Notes under the pieces: model-generated
What the model was told of the DNA's origin: nothing
The model's database searches: none
What the model saw: the letters and a program-made list of their open reading frames with translations, nothing else
Part shown: positions 43,245-52,337 of the stretch, piece by piece
Numbering within the stretch: the stretch's first letter is position 1
Layout: each line of letters begins with the position of its first letter
Assembly (NCBI RefSeq): GCF_039941015.1
Contig: NZ_JBDVFI010000067.1
Strand: one strand, 5' to 3'
DNA from: Sedimentitalea sp039941015
Lineage (GTDB): Bacteria; Pseudomonadota; Alphaproteobacteria; Rhodobacterales; Rhodobacteraceae
Length of the DNA: 64,000 nucleotides
Translations under genes and position numbers: made by a program

Positions 43245-45902
43245 ATGCCCACGTTGAATGACATCCGGTCCACTTTTCTGAGCTATTTTGCAAAGCAAGG
43301 ACATGAGGTTGTAGAGAGCAGCCCGTTAGTGCCGCGGAACGATCCGACGCTAATGTTTGCGAACTCTGGCATGGTCCAGTTTAAGAACCTGTTCACCGGC
43401 GTCGAGCATCGTGACTACAAACGCGCGACGACGGCGCAAAAATGTGTACGCGCGGGCGGTAAACATAACGATCTGGACAATGTCGGCTATACCGCGCGGC
43501 ATCACACCTTCTTTGAGATGCTCGGCAATTTCAGTTTTGGCGATTACTTCAAATCCGACGCCATCCCGTTTGCTTGGGAATTGATCACCCGGGATCTTGG
43601 CATCGACAAATCCCGATTGCTGGTCACGGTCTATCATACGGATGACGAGGCGGCGGAGATCTGGAAGAAGGTCGCCGGTCTGCCTGACGATAGGATCATC
43701 CGCATCCCGACCAGCGACAATTTCTGGCAGATGGGCCCGACCGGCCCCTGTGGTCCCTGCACCGAGATCTTTTATGACCACGGTGAACAGTATTGGGGTG
43801 GCCCTCCGGGCAGCCCTGACGAAGATGGCGACCGGTTTGTCGAGATCTGGAATCTCGTTTTCATGCAATACGAACAGTTCGAGGATGGCAGCCGCAAGGA
43901 TCTGCCAAACCAGTCGATTGATACCGGCATGGGGATCGAGCGGGTCGCGGCCTTGTTGCAGGGAACCAACGACAACTATGCAACCGACCTGATGCGCAGC
44001 CTGATCGAGGCCAGCGCCGATGCAAGTAGCACCGATCCTGATGGGCCCGGCAAGACGCATCATCGGGTCATTGCGGATCATTTGCGGTCAACTTCGTTCC
44101 TGATGGCCGATGGTGTCATGCCTTCTAACGACGGACGTGGCTATGTCTTGCGGCGGATCATGCGGCGCGCCATGCGCCATGCTCACCTGCTGGGCGTTAA
44201 GGACCCGCTGATGTACCGGTTGGTGCCAGCGTTGATCCAACAGATGGGTGCGGCTTATCCTGAACTGGGCCGGGCCCAGTCGCTGATCGAAGAGACGCTG
44301 AAACTGGAAGAAACCCGGTTCAAACAGACCCTTGATCGCGGTCTGAAGCTTTTGGATGACGAAGTCGCGAGCCTGCCTCAAGGCGCGGCGCTTCCCGGAC
44401 AGGCGGCGTTCAAACTCTATGACACTTATGGATTCCCGCTTGATCTGACGCAGGACGCACTGCGCGAGCAAGACAGAACCGTCGATACCGAAGGGTTTGA
44501 CGCGGCGATGGCCGAGCAAAAGGCCAAGGCGCGTGCGGCGTGGTCAGGCAGTGGCGAAGCGGCAGATGCAACGGTCTGGTTTGATGTGGCCGATCAGCAC
44601 GGAACCACCGATTTTCTGGGATACGACACCGAAACCGCCGAGGGGCAGATCGTGGCGCTGGTCCAGGATGGTGGCACGGTGGACGAGGCCGGGCAGGGAC
44701 AGGAGGTGCAGATCGCGCTCAACCAAACGCCGTTCTATGCCGAAAGCGGGGGGCAGGTCGGCGATACCGGAGAAATCCGCACCGAGAGCGGTGTGGCGAC
44801 GGTGACAGACACGCGCAAGACGGCGGGCGTCTTTTTGCATATCGCAAAGGTCAGAGAAGGCGACATTCGCGTCGGCGAGGCCGCGACCTTGACTGTTAAT
44901 CACGATCGCCGGACGTCGATCCGCGCCAATCACTCGGCGACGCATCTGCTACACGAGGCATTGCGCCGCGCATTGGGGGATCATGTTGCACAGCGCGGGT
45001 CGCTGAATGCCGAGGATCGCCTGCGGTTTGATTTCAGCCATACCAAGCCTCTGACTGCGGACGAGTTGCAACAGGTTCAGGAAGAGGTGAACAGCTTTAT
45101 CCGCCAGAACGCGCCGGTCGAGACCCGGATCATGACGCCCGATGATGCACGTGGGATTGGCGCGCAGGCCCTCTTTGGCGAGAAATACGGCGATGAAGTT
45201 CGCGTGGTGTCGATGGGTGTTGATCCCGAGTCTGGCAAAGGCGGCAATGGCGCGACATATTCGATCGAACTGTGTGGCGGCACCCATGTGCGCCAGACCG
45301 GCGATATCGGCGTCTTTGTGACGTTGGGTGATTCAGCATCTAGTGCCGGTGTCCGCCGGATCGAGGCGCTGACCGGGGCCGAGGCATTTCGTTATCTGCG
45401 GGATCAGGATCAGCGGCTTTCCGAGGTTGCGGGCGCACTCAAGGCACAGGCGGGTGAGGTTCCTGACCGCGTCCGCGCTCTGATGGACGAGCGCAAGGCC
45501 TTGAGTAATGAGGTGGCCCAACTGCGCCGTGAACTCGCGATGGCAGGCGGAGGGCAAGCTGAACCGGAAGCACGACAGGTCAACGGGGTGGCGCTGGTCG
45601 CACAGGTGCTTAGCGGTGTTACCGGCAAGGATCTTCCGGCGCTGATCGACGAACACAAGGCGCGCATTGGCAGCGGTGCGGTTCTGTTGATCGCAGATGC
45701 CGGTGGCAAGGCCGCCGTGGCCGCTGGCGTTACCAGCGATCTCACAAGCCAGTTGTCGGCGGTCGATCTGGTCAAGGCCGCAGTGGTCGAACTTGGCGGC
45801 AAAGGTGGTGGCGGCCGACCCGATATGGCACAGGGCGGTGGCCGGGATGCCGGCAATTCGGATGCCGCGATTGCGGCTGTGGAAAAGGTTATGGGAGGCT
45901 GA
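43245..45902 (+). CDS. alaS: Alanyl-tRNA synthetase
   Basis: Charges tRNA-Ala; 885 residues, full length. N-terminal class II core (LNDIRSTFLSYFAKQGHEVV, RHHTFFEMLGNFSFGDYF, GPTGPCGPCTEIFYD), the tRNA-recognition region, then the editing domain with NHSATHLLHEALR (HxxxH zinc site) and LCGGTHVRQTGDIG, and the C-terminal domain with coiled coil. ATG at 43245 selected; a TTG two codons earlier is an alternative. The ribosome site is weak. Downstream two bases separate it from a DUF1330 gene, so they may share mRNA. Confidence 0.97.
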   Translation: MPTLNDIRSTFLSYFAKQGHEVVESSPLVPRNDPTLMFANSGMVQFKNLFTGVEHRDYKRATTAQKCVRAGGKHNDLDNVGYTARHHTFFEMLGNFSFGDYFKSDAIPFAWELITRDLGIDKSRLLVTVYHTDDEAAEIWKKVAGLPDDRIIRIPTSDNFWQMGPTGPCGPCTEIFYDHGEQYWGGPPGSPDEDGDRFVEIWNLVFMQYEQFEDGSRKDLPNQSIDTGMGIERVAALLQGTNDNYATDLMRSLIEASADASSTDPDGPGKTHHRVIADHLRSTSFLMADGVMPSNDGRGYVLRRIMRRAMRHAHLLGVKDPLMYRLVPALIQQMGAAYPELGRAQSLIEETLKLEETRFKQTLDRGLKLLDDEVASLPQGAALPGQAAFKLYDTYGFPLDLTQDALREQDRTVDTEGFDAAMAEQKAKARAAWSGSGEAADATVWFDVADQHGTTDFLGYDTETAEGQIVALVQDGGTVDEAGQGQEVQIALNQTPFYAESGGQVGDTGEIRTESGVATVTDTRKTAGVFLHIAKVREGDIRVGEAATLTVNHDRRTSIRANHSATHLLHEALRRALGDHVAQRGSLNAEDRLRFDFSHTKPLTADELQQVQEEVNSFIRQNAPVETRIMTPDDARGIGAQALFGEKYGDEVRVVSMGVDPESGKGGNGATYSIELCGGTHVRQTGDIGVFVTLGDSASSAGVRRIEALTGAEAFRYLRDQDQRLSEVAGALKAQAGEVPDRVRALMDERKALSNEVAQLRRELAMAGGGQAEPEARQVNGVALVAQVLSGVTGKDLPALIDEHKARIGSGAVLLIADAGGKAAVAAGVTSDLTSQLSAVDLVKAAVVELGGKGGGGRPDMAQGGGRDAGNSDAAIAAVEKVMGG

Positions 45903-45903
45903 A

Positions 45904-46191
45904 ATGGGCGCACTTTGGATTGCACATGTGACGGTGACGGACGCTGAGGCATACGGAAAATATGCGGAACTTGCAGGGCCGGCGATTGCCAAGCACGGCG
46001 GCGAATTTATCGCTCGGGGCGGGCGTTCTGTTCAACTGGAAGGCAAGGAACGCCCGCGCAATGTTGTCGCGCGGTTTCCATCGGTTGATGCGGCTGTCGA
46101 TTGCTACAATTCGCCAGAGTATCAGGCGGCGCTCAACCATGCGCGCGGCGCCTCTGAGCGCGAGTTAATGGTTGTAGAAACCACCGATTAA
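45904..46191 (+). CDS. DUF1330 family protein
   Basis: A 95-residue dimeric alpha-beta-barrel-like protein of the DUF1330 family: ALWIAHVTVTDAEAYGKYAELAGPAI, then EFIARGGRSVQLEGKERPRNVVARFPS and YNSPEYQAALNHARGASERELMVVE. The role is unknown. The ATG lies one base after the alaS stop codon, with the ribosome site inside alaS (GGGAGG). It presumably is co-transcribed with alaS. A strong hairpin follows at 46242. Confidence 0.87.
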   Translation: MGALWIAHVTVTDAEAYGKYAELAGPAIAKHGGEFIARGGRSVQLEGKERPRNVVARFPSVDAAVDCYNSPEYQAALNHARGASERELMVVETTD

Positions 46192-46241
46192 CAAGCCTCT
46201 CAAGGGCCAGTTATTCTGGTCTGAAGAGACCGCATTTTTAC

Positions 46242-46272
46242 TAGCACCGGCGCACAATACGCGCCGGTGCTA
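46242..46272. terminator. Bidirectional terminator-like hairpin between DUF1330 and typA
   Basis: TAGCACCGGCGC-ACAATAC-GCGCCGGTGCTA, twelve perfect pairs with flanking A/T-rich sequence (ATTTTTAC upstream, AATTCGTTTTAGC downstream), between two convergent genes. No pure T-run, but the A/T flanks on both sides fit a shared terminator. Confidence 0.75.
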
Positions 46273-46280
46273 AATTCGTT

Positions 46281-48101
46281 TTAGCTGGCGGCCCGAGCCG
46301 CACGTTTGCGCTCATGCGGGTCGAGGTGGCGCTTGCGCAGACGGATGGCGTTGGGCGTGACCTCTACCAGTTCGTCATCATCGACATAGGCAATGGCTTC
46401 TTCCAGCGACATGGTGATCGGTGTGGTCAGGCGCACGGCTTCGTCGGTGCCGCTTGCGCGCACGTTGGTTAGTTTCTTGCCCTTGAGCGGGTTCACCTCG
46501 AGATCGTTCTCGCGGCTGTGTTCGCCGATGATCATGCCCTGATACACGTCGGCCTGCGCACCGATGAACATGCGGCCACGCTCTTCCAGATTCCAGAGCG
46601 CATAGGCGACGGATTGTCCCTTTTCCATCGAGATCAGAACACCCGCGCGACGGCCGGGGATCGCACCTTTGTGCGGAGCCCAGTCGTGGAAAACGCGGTT
46701 CAGCACCCCGGTGCCACGTGTGTCGGTCAGAAATTCTCCGTGATAGCCGATCAATCCGCGCGATGGGACATGCGCGATGATGCGGGTCTTGCCTGCGCCG
46801 GCGGGTTTCATTTCCACCAACTCGCCCTTGCGCACGCCGGTGATCTTTTCGATCACGGCGCCGGAATATTCATCGTCAACATCGATGGTGGCCTCTTCGA
46901 TCGGCTCCATCCGTTGGCCGTCAATTTCCTGAAACAGAACCTGCGGGCGCGAGATCGAAAGCTCGAAACCTTCGCGGCGCATGTTTTCGATCAGCACGCC
47001 CATCTGCAATTCACCACGTCCTGCGACCTCAAAGGCCTCGCCACCGGGTGTATCGCTGATCTTGATTGCGACATTGCTTTCGGCTTCTTTCAACAACCGT
47101 TCGCGGATCACGCGGGATTGGACCTTTTTGCCGTCACGTCCGGCAAGCGGGCTGTCGTTGATGCCAAAGGTCACGGTAATTGTAGGAGGGTCGATTGGCT
47201 GTGCGGGCAGGGCATCAGAGACCGAAGGTGCCACGATGCTGTCAGCGACTGTGGCCTTGGACATGCCTGCAAGGCTGACGATATCGCCCGCTTCGGCGAG
47301 GTCGATTGGCTGTTGCGACAGGCCGCGAAACGCCAGAATTTTGGTGCAGCGGAAATTTTCGATAAGCGCGCCGTCTCGAGCCAGTGCCTTGACGGTATCA
47401 CCAGCCTTGAGCGTGCCGCTTTCGACACGGCCGGTCAGGATACGACCGATAAACGGGTCGTTGCCCAGTGTGGTCGCGAGCATGCGGAACGGTTCGTCCT
47501 TATGCGCGATCTGCGCCGGGGCCGAGACATGTTCCACGATCAGATCGAACAGTGCGGTCAAATCCTTGCGCGGCCCATCCAGTTCCATATCGGCCCAGCC
47601 TGAGCGGCCGGAGGCATACATCGCCGGAAAGTCGAGTTGTTCGTCAGATGCGCCGAGGTTGGCAAAGAGGTCAAAACATTCGTCCAGAGCCCGTTCGGGT
47701 TCGCCGTCCGGTTTGTCGACCTTGTTCAGGACCACGATTGGGCGCAAACCAAGGGCAAGCGCCTTGGAAGTGACGAACTTGGTTTGCGGCATCGGGCCTT
47801 CGGCGGCATCTACAAGCAGAACAACACCATCCACCATCGACAGGATGCGCTCAACCTCGCCGCCAAAGTCGGCGTGGCCGGGGGTGTCAACGATGTTGAT
47901 ACGGGTGCCTTTCCATTCAACGGAAGTCGCCTTGGCGAGAATGGTGATTCCGCGTTCACGCTCAAGGTCGTTGCTGTCCATGGCCCGTTCGGTGGTGGCC
48001 TGGTTGTCCCGGTAGGTACCGGATTGTTTTAGCAGTTCGTCCACCAGCGTGGTCTTGCCGTGGTCCACGTGTGCGATGATTGCGATATTGCGCAGGTCCA
48101 T
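46281..48101 (-). CDS. typA: Translational GTPase TypA/BipA
   Basis: Ribosome-associated GTPase of the elongation factor family (606 residues) involved in growth at low temperature and under stress and in 50S biogenesis. G-domain motifs are AHVDHGKTTLVDELLKQSG (G1), DTPGHADFGGEVER (G3) and VLNKVDKPDGEPERALDE (G4), then domains II-V and the TypA-specific C-terminal region (SRGLIGYHGEFLTDTRGTG, TNVRASGTDEAVRL). Length and order match the family. The C-terminus is basic. It is convergent with the alaS/DUF1330 unit. A weak AAAGGC-type ribosome site precedes the ATG. Confidence 0.97.
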   Translation of the reverse strand: MDLRNIAIIAHVDHGKTTLVDELLKQSGTYRDNQATTERAMDSNDLERERGITILAKATSVEWKGTRINIVDTPGHADFGGEVERILSMVDGVVLLVDAAEGPMPQTKFVTSKALALGLRPIVVLNKVDKPDGEPERALDECFDLFANLGASDEQLDFPAMYASGRSGWADMELDGPRKDLTALFDLIVEHVSAPAQIAHKDEPFRMLATTLGNDPFIGRILTGRVESGTLKAGDTVKALARDGALIENFRCTKILAFRGLSQQPIDLAEAGDIVSLAGMSKATVADSIVAPSVSDALPAQPIDPPTITVTFGINDSPLAGRDGKKVQSRVIRERLLKEAESNVAIKISDTPGGEAFEVAGRGELQMGVLIENMRREGFELSISRPQVLFQEIDGQRMEPIEEATIDVDDEYSGAVIEKITGVRKGELVEMKPAGAGKTRIIAHVPSRGLIGYHGEFLTDTRGTGVLNRVFHDWAPHKGAIPGRRAGVLISMEKGQSVAYALWNLEERGRMFIGAQADVYQGMIIGEHSRENDLEVNPLKGKKLTNVRASGTDEAVRLTTPITMSLEEAIAYVDDDELVEVTPNAIRLRKRHLDPHERKRAARAAS

Positions 48102-48186
48102 AGGTTCAGCCTTTGTACGGGAGTTGCCGCGCGCATAGCGCGGGACGCCGTCAATAGCCAGAGCTAATCCGTGATTTCAGCAGCGC

Positions 48187-48522
48187 TCAGTGAGTCGCAG
48201 TGTTCGAAAACAGCTGAATGATCGCGATACCGGCGATGATGAGGCCGAGACCGATTATCGCGGCAAGGTCGAGTTTCTGGCCAAACATGACAAGGCCGAT
48301 CAGGGCAATCAGCACGATACCCAGTCCTGACCAAATCGCATAGGCAACGCCAACAGGCATGAACCTGAGCGCCATCGCCAGCAGGTAGAACGCGATCCCA
48401 TAGCTGATGACGACGACGACGGATGGGCCGAAACGGCTGAACTGCTGGCTGGCTTGAAGAGCTGTGGTTCCGATCGTCTCTGCAACGATCGCCAGCAGAA
48501 GGTAGATGTAATGGATCGGCAT
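48187..48522 (-). CDS. Small multidrug resistance (SMR) efflux protein, EmrE-like
   Basis: 111 residues with four transmembrane helices. The conserved glutamate is in LLLAIVAETIGTTALQAS (Glu15), the proton/drug residue of EmrE, and the segment VAYAIWSGLGIVLIALIG matches the EmrE GIAYAIWSG region. So it is of the drug exporter (Qac) type rather than guanidinium (Gdx/SugE) type. A homodimer in the inner membrane is expected. Its 5' leader is structured (48544-48597). Nearby genes do not give a substrate. Confidence 0.88.
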   Translation of the reverse strand: MPIHYIYLLLAIVAETIGTTALQASQQFSRFGPSVVVVISYGIAFYLLAMALRFMPVGVAYAIWSGLGIVLIALIGLVMFGQKLDLAAIIGLGLIIAGIAIIQLFSNTATH

Positions 48523-49192
48523 AGTGGGACCATCTCTCTTGAAGGATCGTGGCGTCGGCGGAGCGACCGGTACGGTTGTCGTGACAATGACCGATCCATG
48601 CGGTTGAATCCATGGTTGAAATTATGCTTTGGCCGTCATTTCATACACGGTCAACGAGTCTGAGGTGTTCTTGTTGAGCCGACCTAAGCTGATCGCATTG
48701 CCCGGTAGGCTGCTTTGCCGCATGGTTCGCCGATATTTTCTGGTTTGGAGATAATCCGCTGGATCAGGATGTTTTGTTCGGTTCCTTCAGCATGATGGAA
48801 CCGCGATTACGAACTTTGGAATTAATGTGGTGCAGGTTTCCCGTGAGACGCTGTTAGGTCATCCGATCGACATTCAGATTCTGCAAAAGACGGTAGGGCT
48901 TCGCGCAAACTGTTTCAGGATGATTCTCAAGGTTCCGGCCTCGGCATAGAGATCAGAGACAAAATGGGGTGCTTTCGTCTAATATACCGGCGGTACGCTT
49001 CGCACGCTCGGTTGTCGATATCGACGACATGGTGCAATTTGCCGATGGAAACACCCTACACGCAGCACGATTTGAAACCGACAATCCAGATCTGCGCAAT
49101 AATCGTCTGATTCTGAGTGATGATCGCTAGAAGGTTGTGCGGAAATTTTTAGGGATTTATGATCCATTCCCACTCTCTACCAATGCAAATGT
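48523..49192. other. 670-base region: SMR leader and coding remnants without intact gene
   Basis: The left part (48523-48600) is the SMR leader. The rest shows no intact gene. On the plus strand, frames read as decayed coding sequence (for example MVQFADGNTLHAARFET then a stop at 49130), and short frame pieces such as TAITNFGINVVQVSRETL appear. They fit remnants of RTX-like or surface proteins but are too degenerate to call. Confidence 0.5.
48544..48597 (-). promoter_or_regulatory. Structured leader of the SMR gene
   Basis: On the transcript strand, GGATCG pairs with CGATCC at the two ends and encloses TTGT-CACG-ACAA and GTCG-CTCCGC-CGAC hairpins (alternative ACCG-TAC-CGGT). It ends 21 bases before the start codon. 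Not a match to the known guanidine riboswitches by eye. Confidence 0.4.
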
Positions 49193-49534
49193 GTGGCGGG
49201 ACGTTTCCGAAGACAATTTGGAACTCACGGCCAAGATATACTGCGCTGCGTAACGGGGGCGGACTTGCTGAAAGGCTGCGGGGTTAGTGATACGTTGACA
49301 GGTGGAGTGCATCGCTACAGGTTTGTGTTCACAAACGTTCATGGTGGACAGGATGCGATCACCGACTTTTCCGCTGCAGACGACACCATCCTGATCAAAC
49401 TTCGCGGTGCGGATGCGGTGGAGCTTACGGTGAATTCTAACGGTGGGAACACAACATTGGCGCTGGATACCGTCGATGTCATCCTGTCGGGCGTGATGCT
49501 GGATGAAAGCGATGTCAGTTTCCAGTTCATCTGA
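49193..49534 (+). pseudogene. Decayed C-terminal fragment of an RTX calcium-binding protein
   Basis: The 113-codon frame begins without a proper start or ribosome site and reads DLLKGCGVSDTLTGG, FVFTNVHGGQDAITDFSAADDTILIKL, then DVILSGVMLDESDVSFQFI. These correspond to the end of RTX repeats, the post-repeat TITDF segment and the C-terminal secretion signal, but conserved glycines are replaced (GCG, GGV) and the repeats upstream are missing. The upstream 230 bases contain further degenerate coding pieces. I interpret it as a remnant after loss of the 5' part. It resembles the C-terminal organisation of the intact RTX gene at 10.2 kb. Confidence 0.6.
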
Positions 49535-49578
49535 TCTGGGATGGCCCGGTCCCGGGAACCAAACGCGTGGAGGCGATG

Positions 49579-49818
49579 ATGGTTCACAAACCGACGATGT
49601 GGTGTCTGATGCTTGGGCTTGTGGTGGCCTGCGACGATGCACAATCAAGCCTTGCCGATCTGCAATCGGCATGCAGCGCAGGGTCGGTGGAGGCTTGCGC
49701 CGAGGTTGAGATGCGCGAAAGACAGATCAAGGCCTATCAGAATCAACTAAATGGCAAGCGCGTTCCGGGCTCACTGGGATGTAGTCAAGGCTTTGAGGGA
49801 GAGGTGACCTGCATTTGA
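49579..49818 (+). CDS. Very small lipoprotein
   Basis: 79 residues: short signal VHKPTMWCLMLGLVV with lipobox VVAC and lipidated Cys about residue 15, followed by DDAQSSLADLQSACSAGSVEACAEVEMRERQIKAYQNQL. Its mature part has two pairs of cysteines (SACSAGSVEACAEV and GCSQGFEGEVTC), suggesting disulfides. Function unknown. GGAGG five bases before the ATG supports this start. It lies in an accessory patch beside the decayed RTX fragment and may be an exchangeable gene. Confidence 0.6.
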   Translation: MVHKPTMWCLMLGLVVACDDAQSSLADLQSACSAGSVEACAEVEMRERQIKAYQNQLNGKRVPGSLGCSQGFEGEVTCI

Positions 49819-49854
49819 GCCATTTGGCGCAACGTCATCTGATCGTGTGACACT

Positions 49855-49889
49855 CTTGCGCCCGAACCGATAAACGGTCCGGGCGCAAG
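49855..49889. terminator. Terminator-like inverted repeat between lipoprotein and icd
   Basis: CTTGCGCCCG / CGGGCGCAAG, ten pairs, with inner ACCG/CGGT and a five-base loop. Lies between convergent genes; no T-run, so a bidirectional structure or factor-assisted terminator is likely. Confidence 0.6.
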
Positions 49890-49901
49890 GTTTGCTCGGG
49901 A

Positions 49902-52112
49902 TCAGCCAAATATGCTGTTCAGCGTCGCGCTTGGCCGCATCACGCTGCTCAGTTTTTCCGGAACGGCCTTGTAGTAGCCGCCGATATCTGCTGGTTTGCC
50001 CTGAACTGCGGCGAGTTCCGCGACAATTGCCGCTTCGCCATCAGCCAACGCCTGTGCGACCGGCGCGAAATGCGCCGCAAGTTCCGCATCCTCGGTTTGT
50101 GCTGCAAGGGCTTCGGCCCAATAGCGCGCAAACCAGTAGTGGCTGTCGCGGTTGTCCGGCTCGCCCACCTTGCGGCTGGGGCTGTGGTCATGATCGAGAA
50201 CGCCCTGTGTCGCGGCATCGACAGCTTTGCCCAGCACCGCCGCCTTGGCGTTGTTCTTGCGTTCGGCCAGGAAAGAGATGCTCTCACCAAGGGCGCAGAA
50301 TTCGCCCAGGCTGTCCCAACGAAGATGGTTTTCCTCGACGAGCTGCTGCACGTGCTTGGGAGCGGAACCGCCGGCACCGGTTTCAAACAAGCCGCCACCT
50401 TGCATCAGTTTGACGATCGACAGCATCTTGGCAGACGTGCCGAGCTCCAGGATCGGGAACAGGTCCGTCAGATAATCACGCAGCACGTTGCCGGTGATCG
50501 CGATGCTGTCCTCACCCTTGCGGATGGTTTCCAGTGACAGGCGTGTTGCCTCGCGCGGTGCGAGAATCTGAAACTTGTCAGCAACGCCCTTGGATTCAAG
50601 GATCGGTTTGACCTTTTCGATAAGAACCGCATCGTGAGCCCGGTTTGCATCCAGCCAGAAAATCGCCTGTGCACCGGTTGCCGCCTGACGTTCGATCGCC
50701 AGTTGCACCCAGTCTTCGATCGGTGCTTGCTTGGCAGTGGACGACCGCCAGATGTCACCGGCCTGTACGTCGTGCGTGTGCAGGACGTCGCCATTTGCGG
50801 CGATCATGCGCACGGTACCATCCGCCGGAATTTCGAACGTGGTCGGGTGCGAGCCGTATTCTTCGGCCTTTTGAGCCATTAGGCCAACGTTTTGAACGGT
50901 GCCCGATGTGGTCACGTCCAGTGCGCCGGTCTCTTTGAAGTAGTTGATGGTTTCATCGTAGACCGTTGCATAGCAGCGATCCGGGATCACGCATTTGGTG
51001 TCGGCTTCGTTCCCATCCGGGCCCCATCCCTTGCCACCTGCGCGGATAACGGCGGGCATGGAGGCGTCGATGATCACGTCAGACGGGACGTGCAGGTTGG
51101 TGATGCCCTTGTCAGAATTGACCATATACATCGGCGGTTTTGCGGCAAGGGCTGCCGCGAGGTCGGCTTTCAGTTCTGCGTTGTCCGCGATGCGCGCTTC
51201 GATATCGCCGATGCCGGAATTGGGGTTCACACCCAGAGCGTCGAGCGCGGCGCCGTGCTTGGCAAAGAAGTCTTCGAGATAGACGGAGACAGCGTGGCCA
51301 ACGATGATCGGGTCGGACACCTTCATCATCGTTGCCTTCATGTGCAGGGAAAACAGAACGCCCGGTTCCATGCTGGCGACTTCGCCTTTCAGAAAGCTGC
51401 GCAATGCGGCGGCGGACATAAAGGTCGCGTCAACCACGGTACCTTCATCAAGCTGAACGCCGTCCTTCAGTACAGTTTCGCTGCCGTCTGTGCCCGCTAG
51501 GACGATCTTTGCCGCGCCAGCCTGTGCTGCGGTCACCGTTGTGGAGGTTTCGTTGGCATAAAAATCGTCGGCGGCCATCGACGCCACATGCGTTTTGCTG
51601 TCGGCGCTCCACTTGCCCATCCGGTGCGGATTGGCCATGGCATAGTTCTTGACAGCCTTGGCTGCGCGGCGGTCGGAGTTGCCTTCACGCAGAACAGGGT
51701 TCACGGCCGAACCCTTGATCGAGTCATAGCGTGCCCGAACATCTTTTTCTTCGTCGGTTTTGGGTTCTTCGGGATAGTCGGGCAGGGCATAACCCTTGGA
51801 TTGCAACTCGGTCACGGCCGCAACCAGCTGCGGGACAGACGCCGAAATGTTCGGCAGCTTGATCACGTTGGCCTCGGGAGTCTTGACCCATTCGCCCAAT
51901 GCGGCAAGGTCATCATCCTGTTTCTGCTCGTCGCTCAGGTAATCCGGAAACGTCGCGATGATCCGGCCCGCGAGCGAGATGTCGCGGGTATCAACGTTGA
52001 TGTCAGCTGCTTTGGCAAAAAAGCGCACCATCGGCAGCAGCGACGCGCTTGCCAGTTCCGGCGCTTCGTCGACGGTGGTATAGACAATATCGGTATCAGA
52101 GAGGTTTGCCAT
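49902..52112 (-). CDS. icd: Isocitrate dehydrogenase, NADP-dependent, monomeric type
   Basis: Oxidative decarboxylation of isocitrate to 2-oxoglutarate in the TCA cycle; 736 residues, characteristic for the monomeric class (dimeric enzymes are about 420). Family features are IVYTTVDEAPELASASLLPMV at the N-terminus, GNSDRRAAKAVKNYAMANPHRMG, MYMVNSDKGITNLHVPSDVIIDASMPA, and the C-terminal REATRLSLETIRKGEDSIAITGNVLRDYL. It produces NADPH for biosynthesis. A weak ribosome site lies before the ATG at 52112. An inverted repeat 13 bases after the stop probably terminates the transcript. Confidence 0.96.
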   Translation of the reverse strand: MANLSDTDIVYTTVDEAPELASASLLPMVRFFAKAADINVDTRDISLAGRIIATFPDYLSDEQKQDDDLAALGEWVKTPEANVIKLPNISASVPQLVAAVTELQSKGYALPDYPEEPKTDEEKDVRARYDSIKGSAVNPVLREGNSDRRAAKAVKNYAMANPHRMGKWSADSKTHVASMAADDFYANETSTTVTAAQAGAAKIVLAGTDGSETVLKDGVQLDEGTVVDATFMSAAALRSFLKGEVASMEPGVLFSLHMKATMMKVSDPIIVGHAVSVYLEDFFAKHGAALDALGVNPNSGIGDIEARIADNAELKADLAAALAAKPPMYMVNSDKGITNLHVPSDVIIDASMPAVIRAGGKGWGPDGNEADTKCVIPDRCYATVYDETINYFKETGALDVTTSGTVQNVGLMAQKAEEYGSHPTTFEIPADGTVRMIAANGDVLHTHDVQAGDIWRSSTAKQAPIEDWVQLAIERQAATGAQAIFWLDANRAHDAVLIEKVKPILESKGVADKFQILAPREATRLSLETIRKGEDSIAITGNVLRDYLTDLFPILELGTSAKMLSIVKLMQGGGLFETGAGGSAPKHVQQLVEENHLRWDSLGEFCALGESISFLAERKNNAKAAVLGKAVDAATQGVLDHDHSPSRKVGEPDNRDSHYWFARYWAEALAAQTEDAELAAHFAPVAQALADGEAAIVAELAAVQGKPADIGGYYKAVPEKLSSVMRPSATLNSIFG

Positions 52113-52337
52113 AGGGTCTGCCTTTCGGGCCTTGGGTCAAATTTAGGGGCGCTATAACTGATCCCGACGACATCTTAAAGTCCTGTATGCCATGGTATAC
52201 CGATTTGTCGCAGGGAGGATTGTCTGTCGCGAGGCAAGGTGTATGGTTGCATGGTTGTAGCGCCTGTCCAACGTCGTTGACTCTTTCTTGACGTAATATC
52301 CTCATTCGCATGCTAGTTCTCTACGGGATTCATTATT

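Noticed and set aside
46518..47603. Plus-strand frame of 361 codons
   Set aside because: Antisense to typA, which has all GTPase motifs; the plus frame is histidine/phenylalanine-rich with no domain.
48544..48597. Guanidine riboswitch in front of the SMR gene
   Set aside because: Paired ACGR loops are absent and the transporter resembles EmrE rather than Gdx/SugE.
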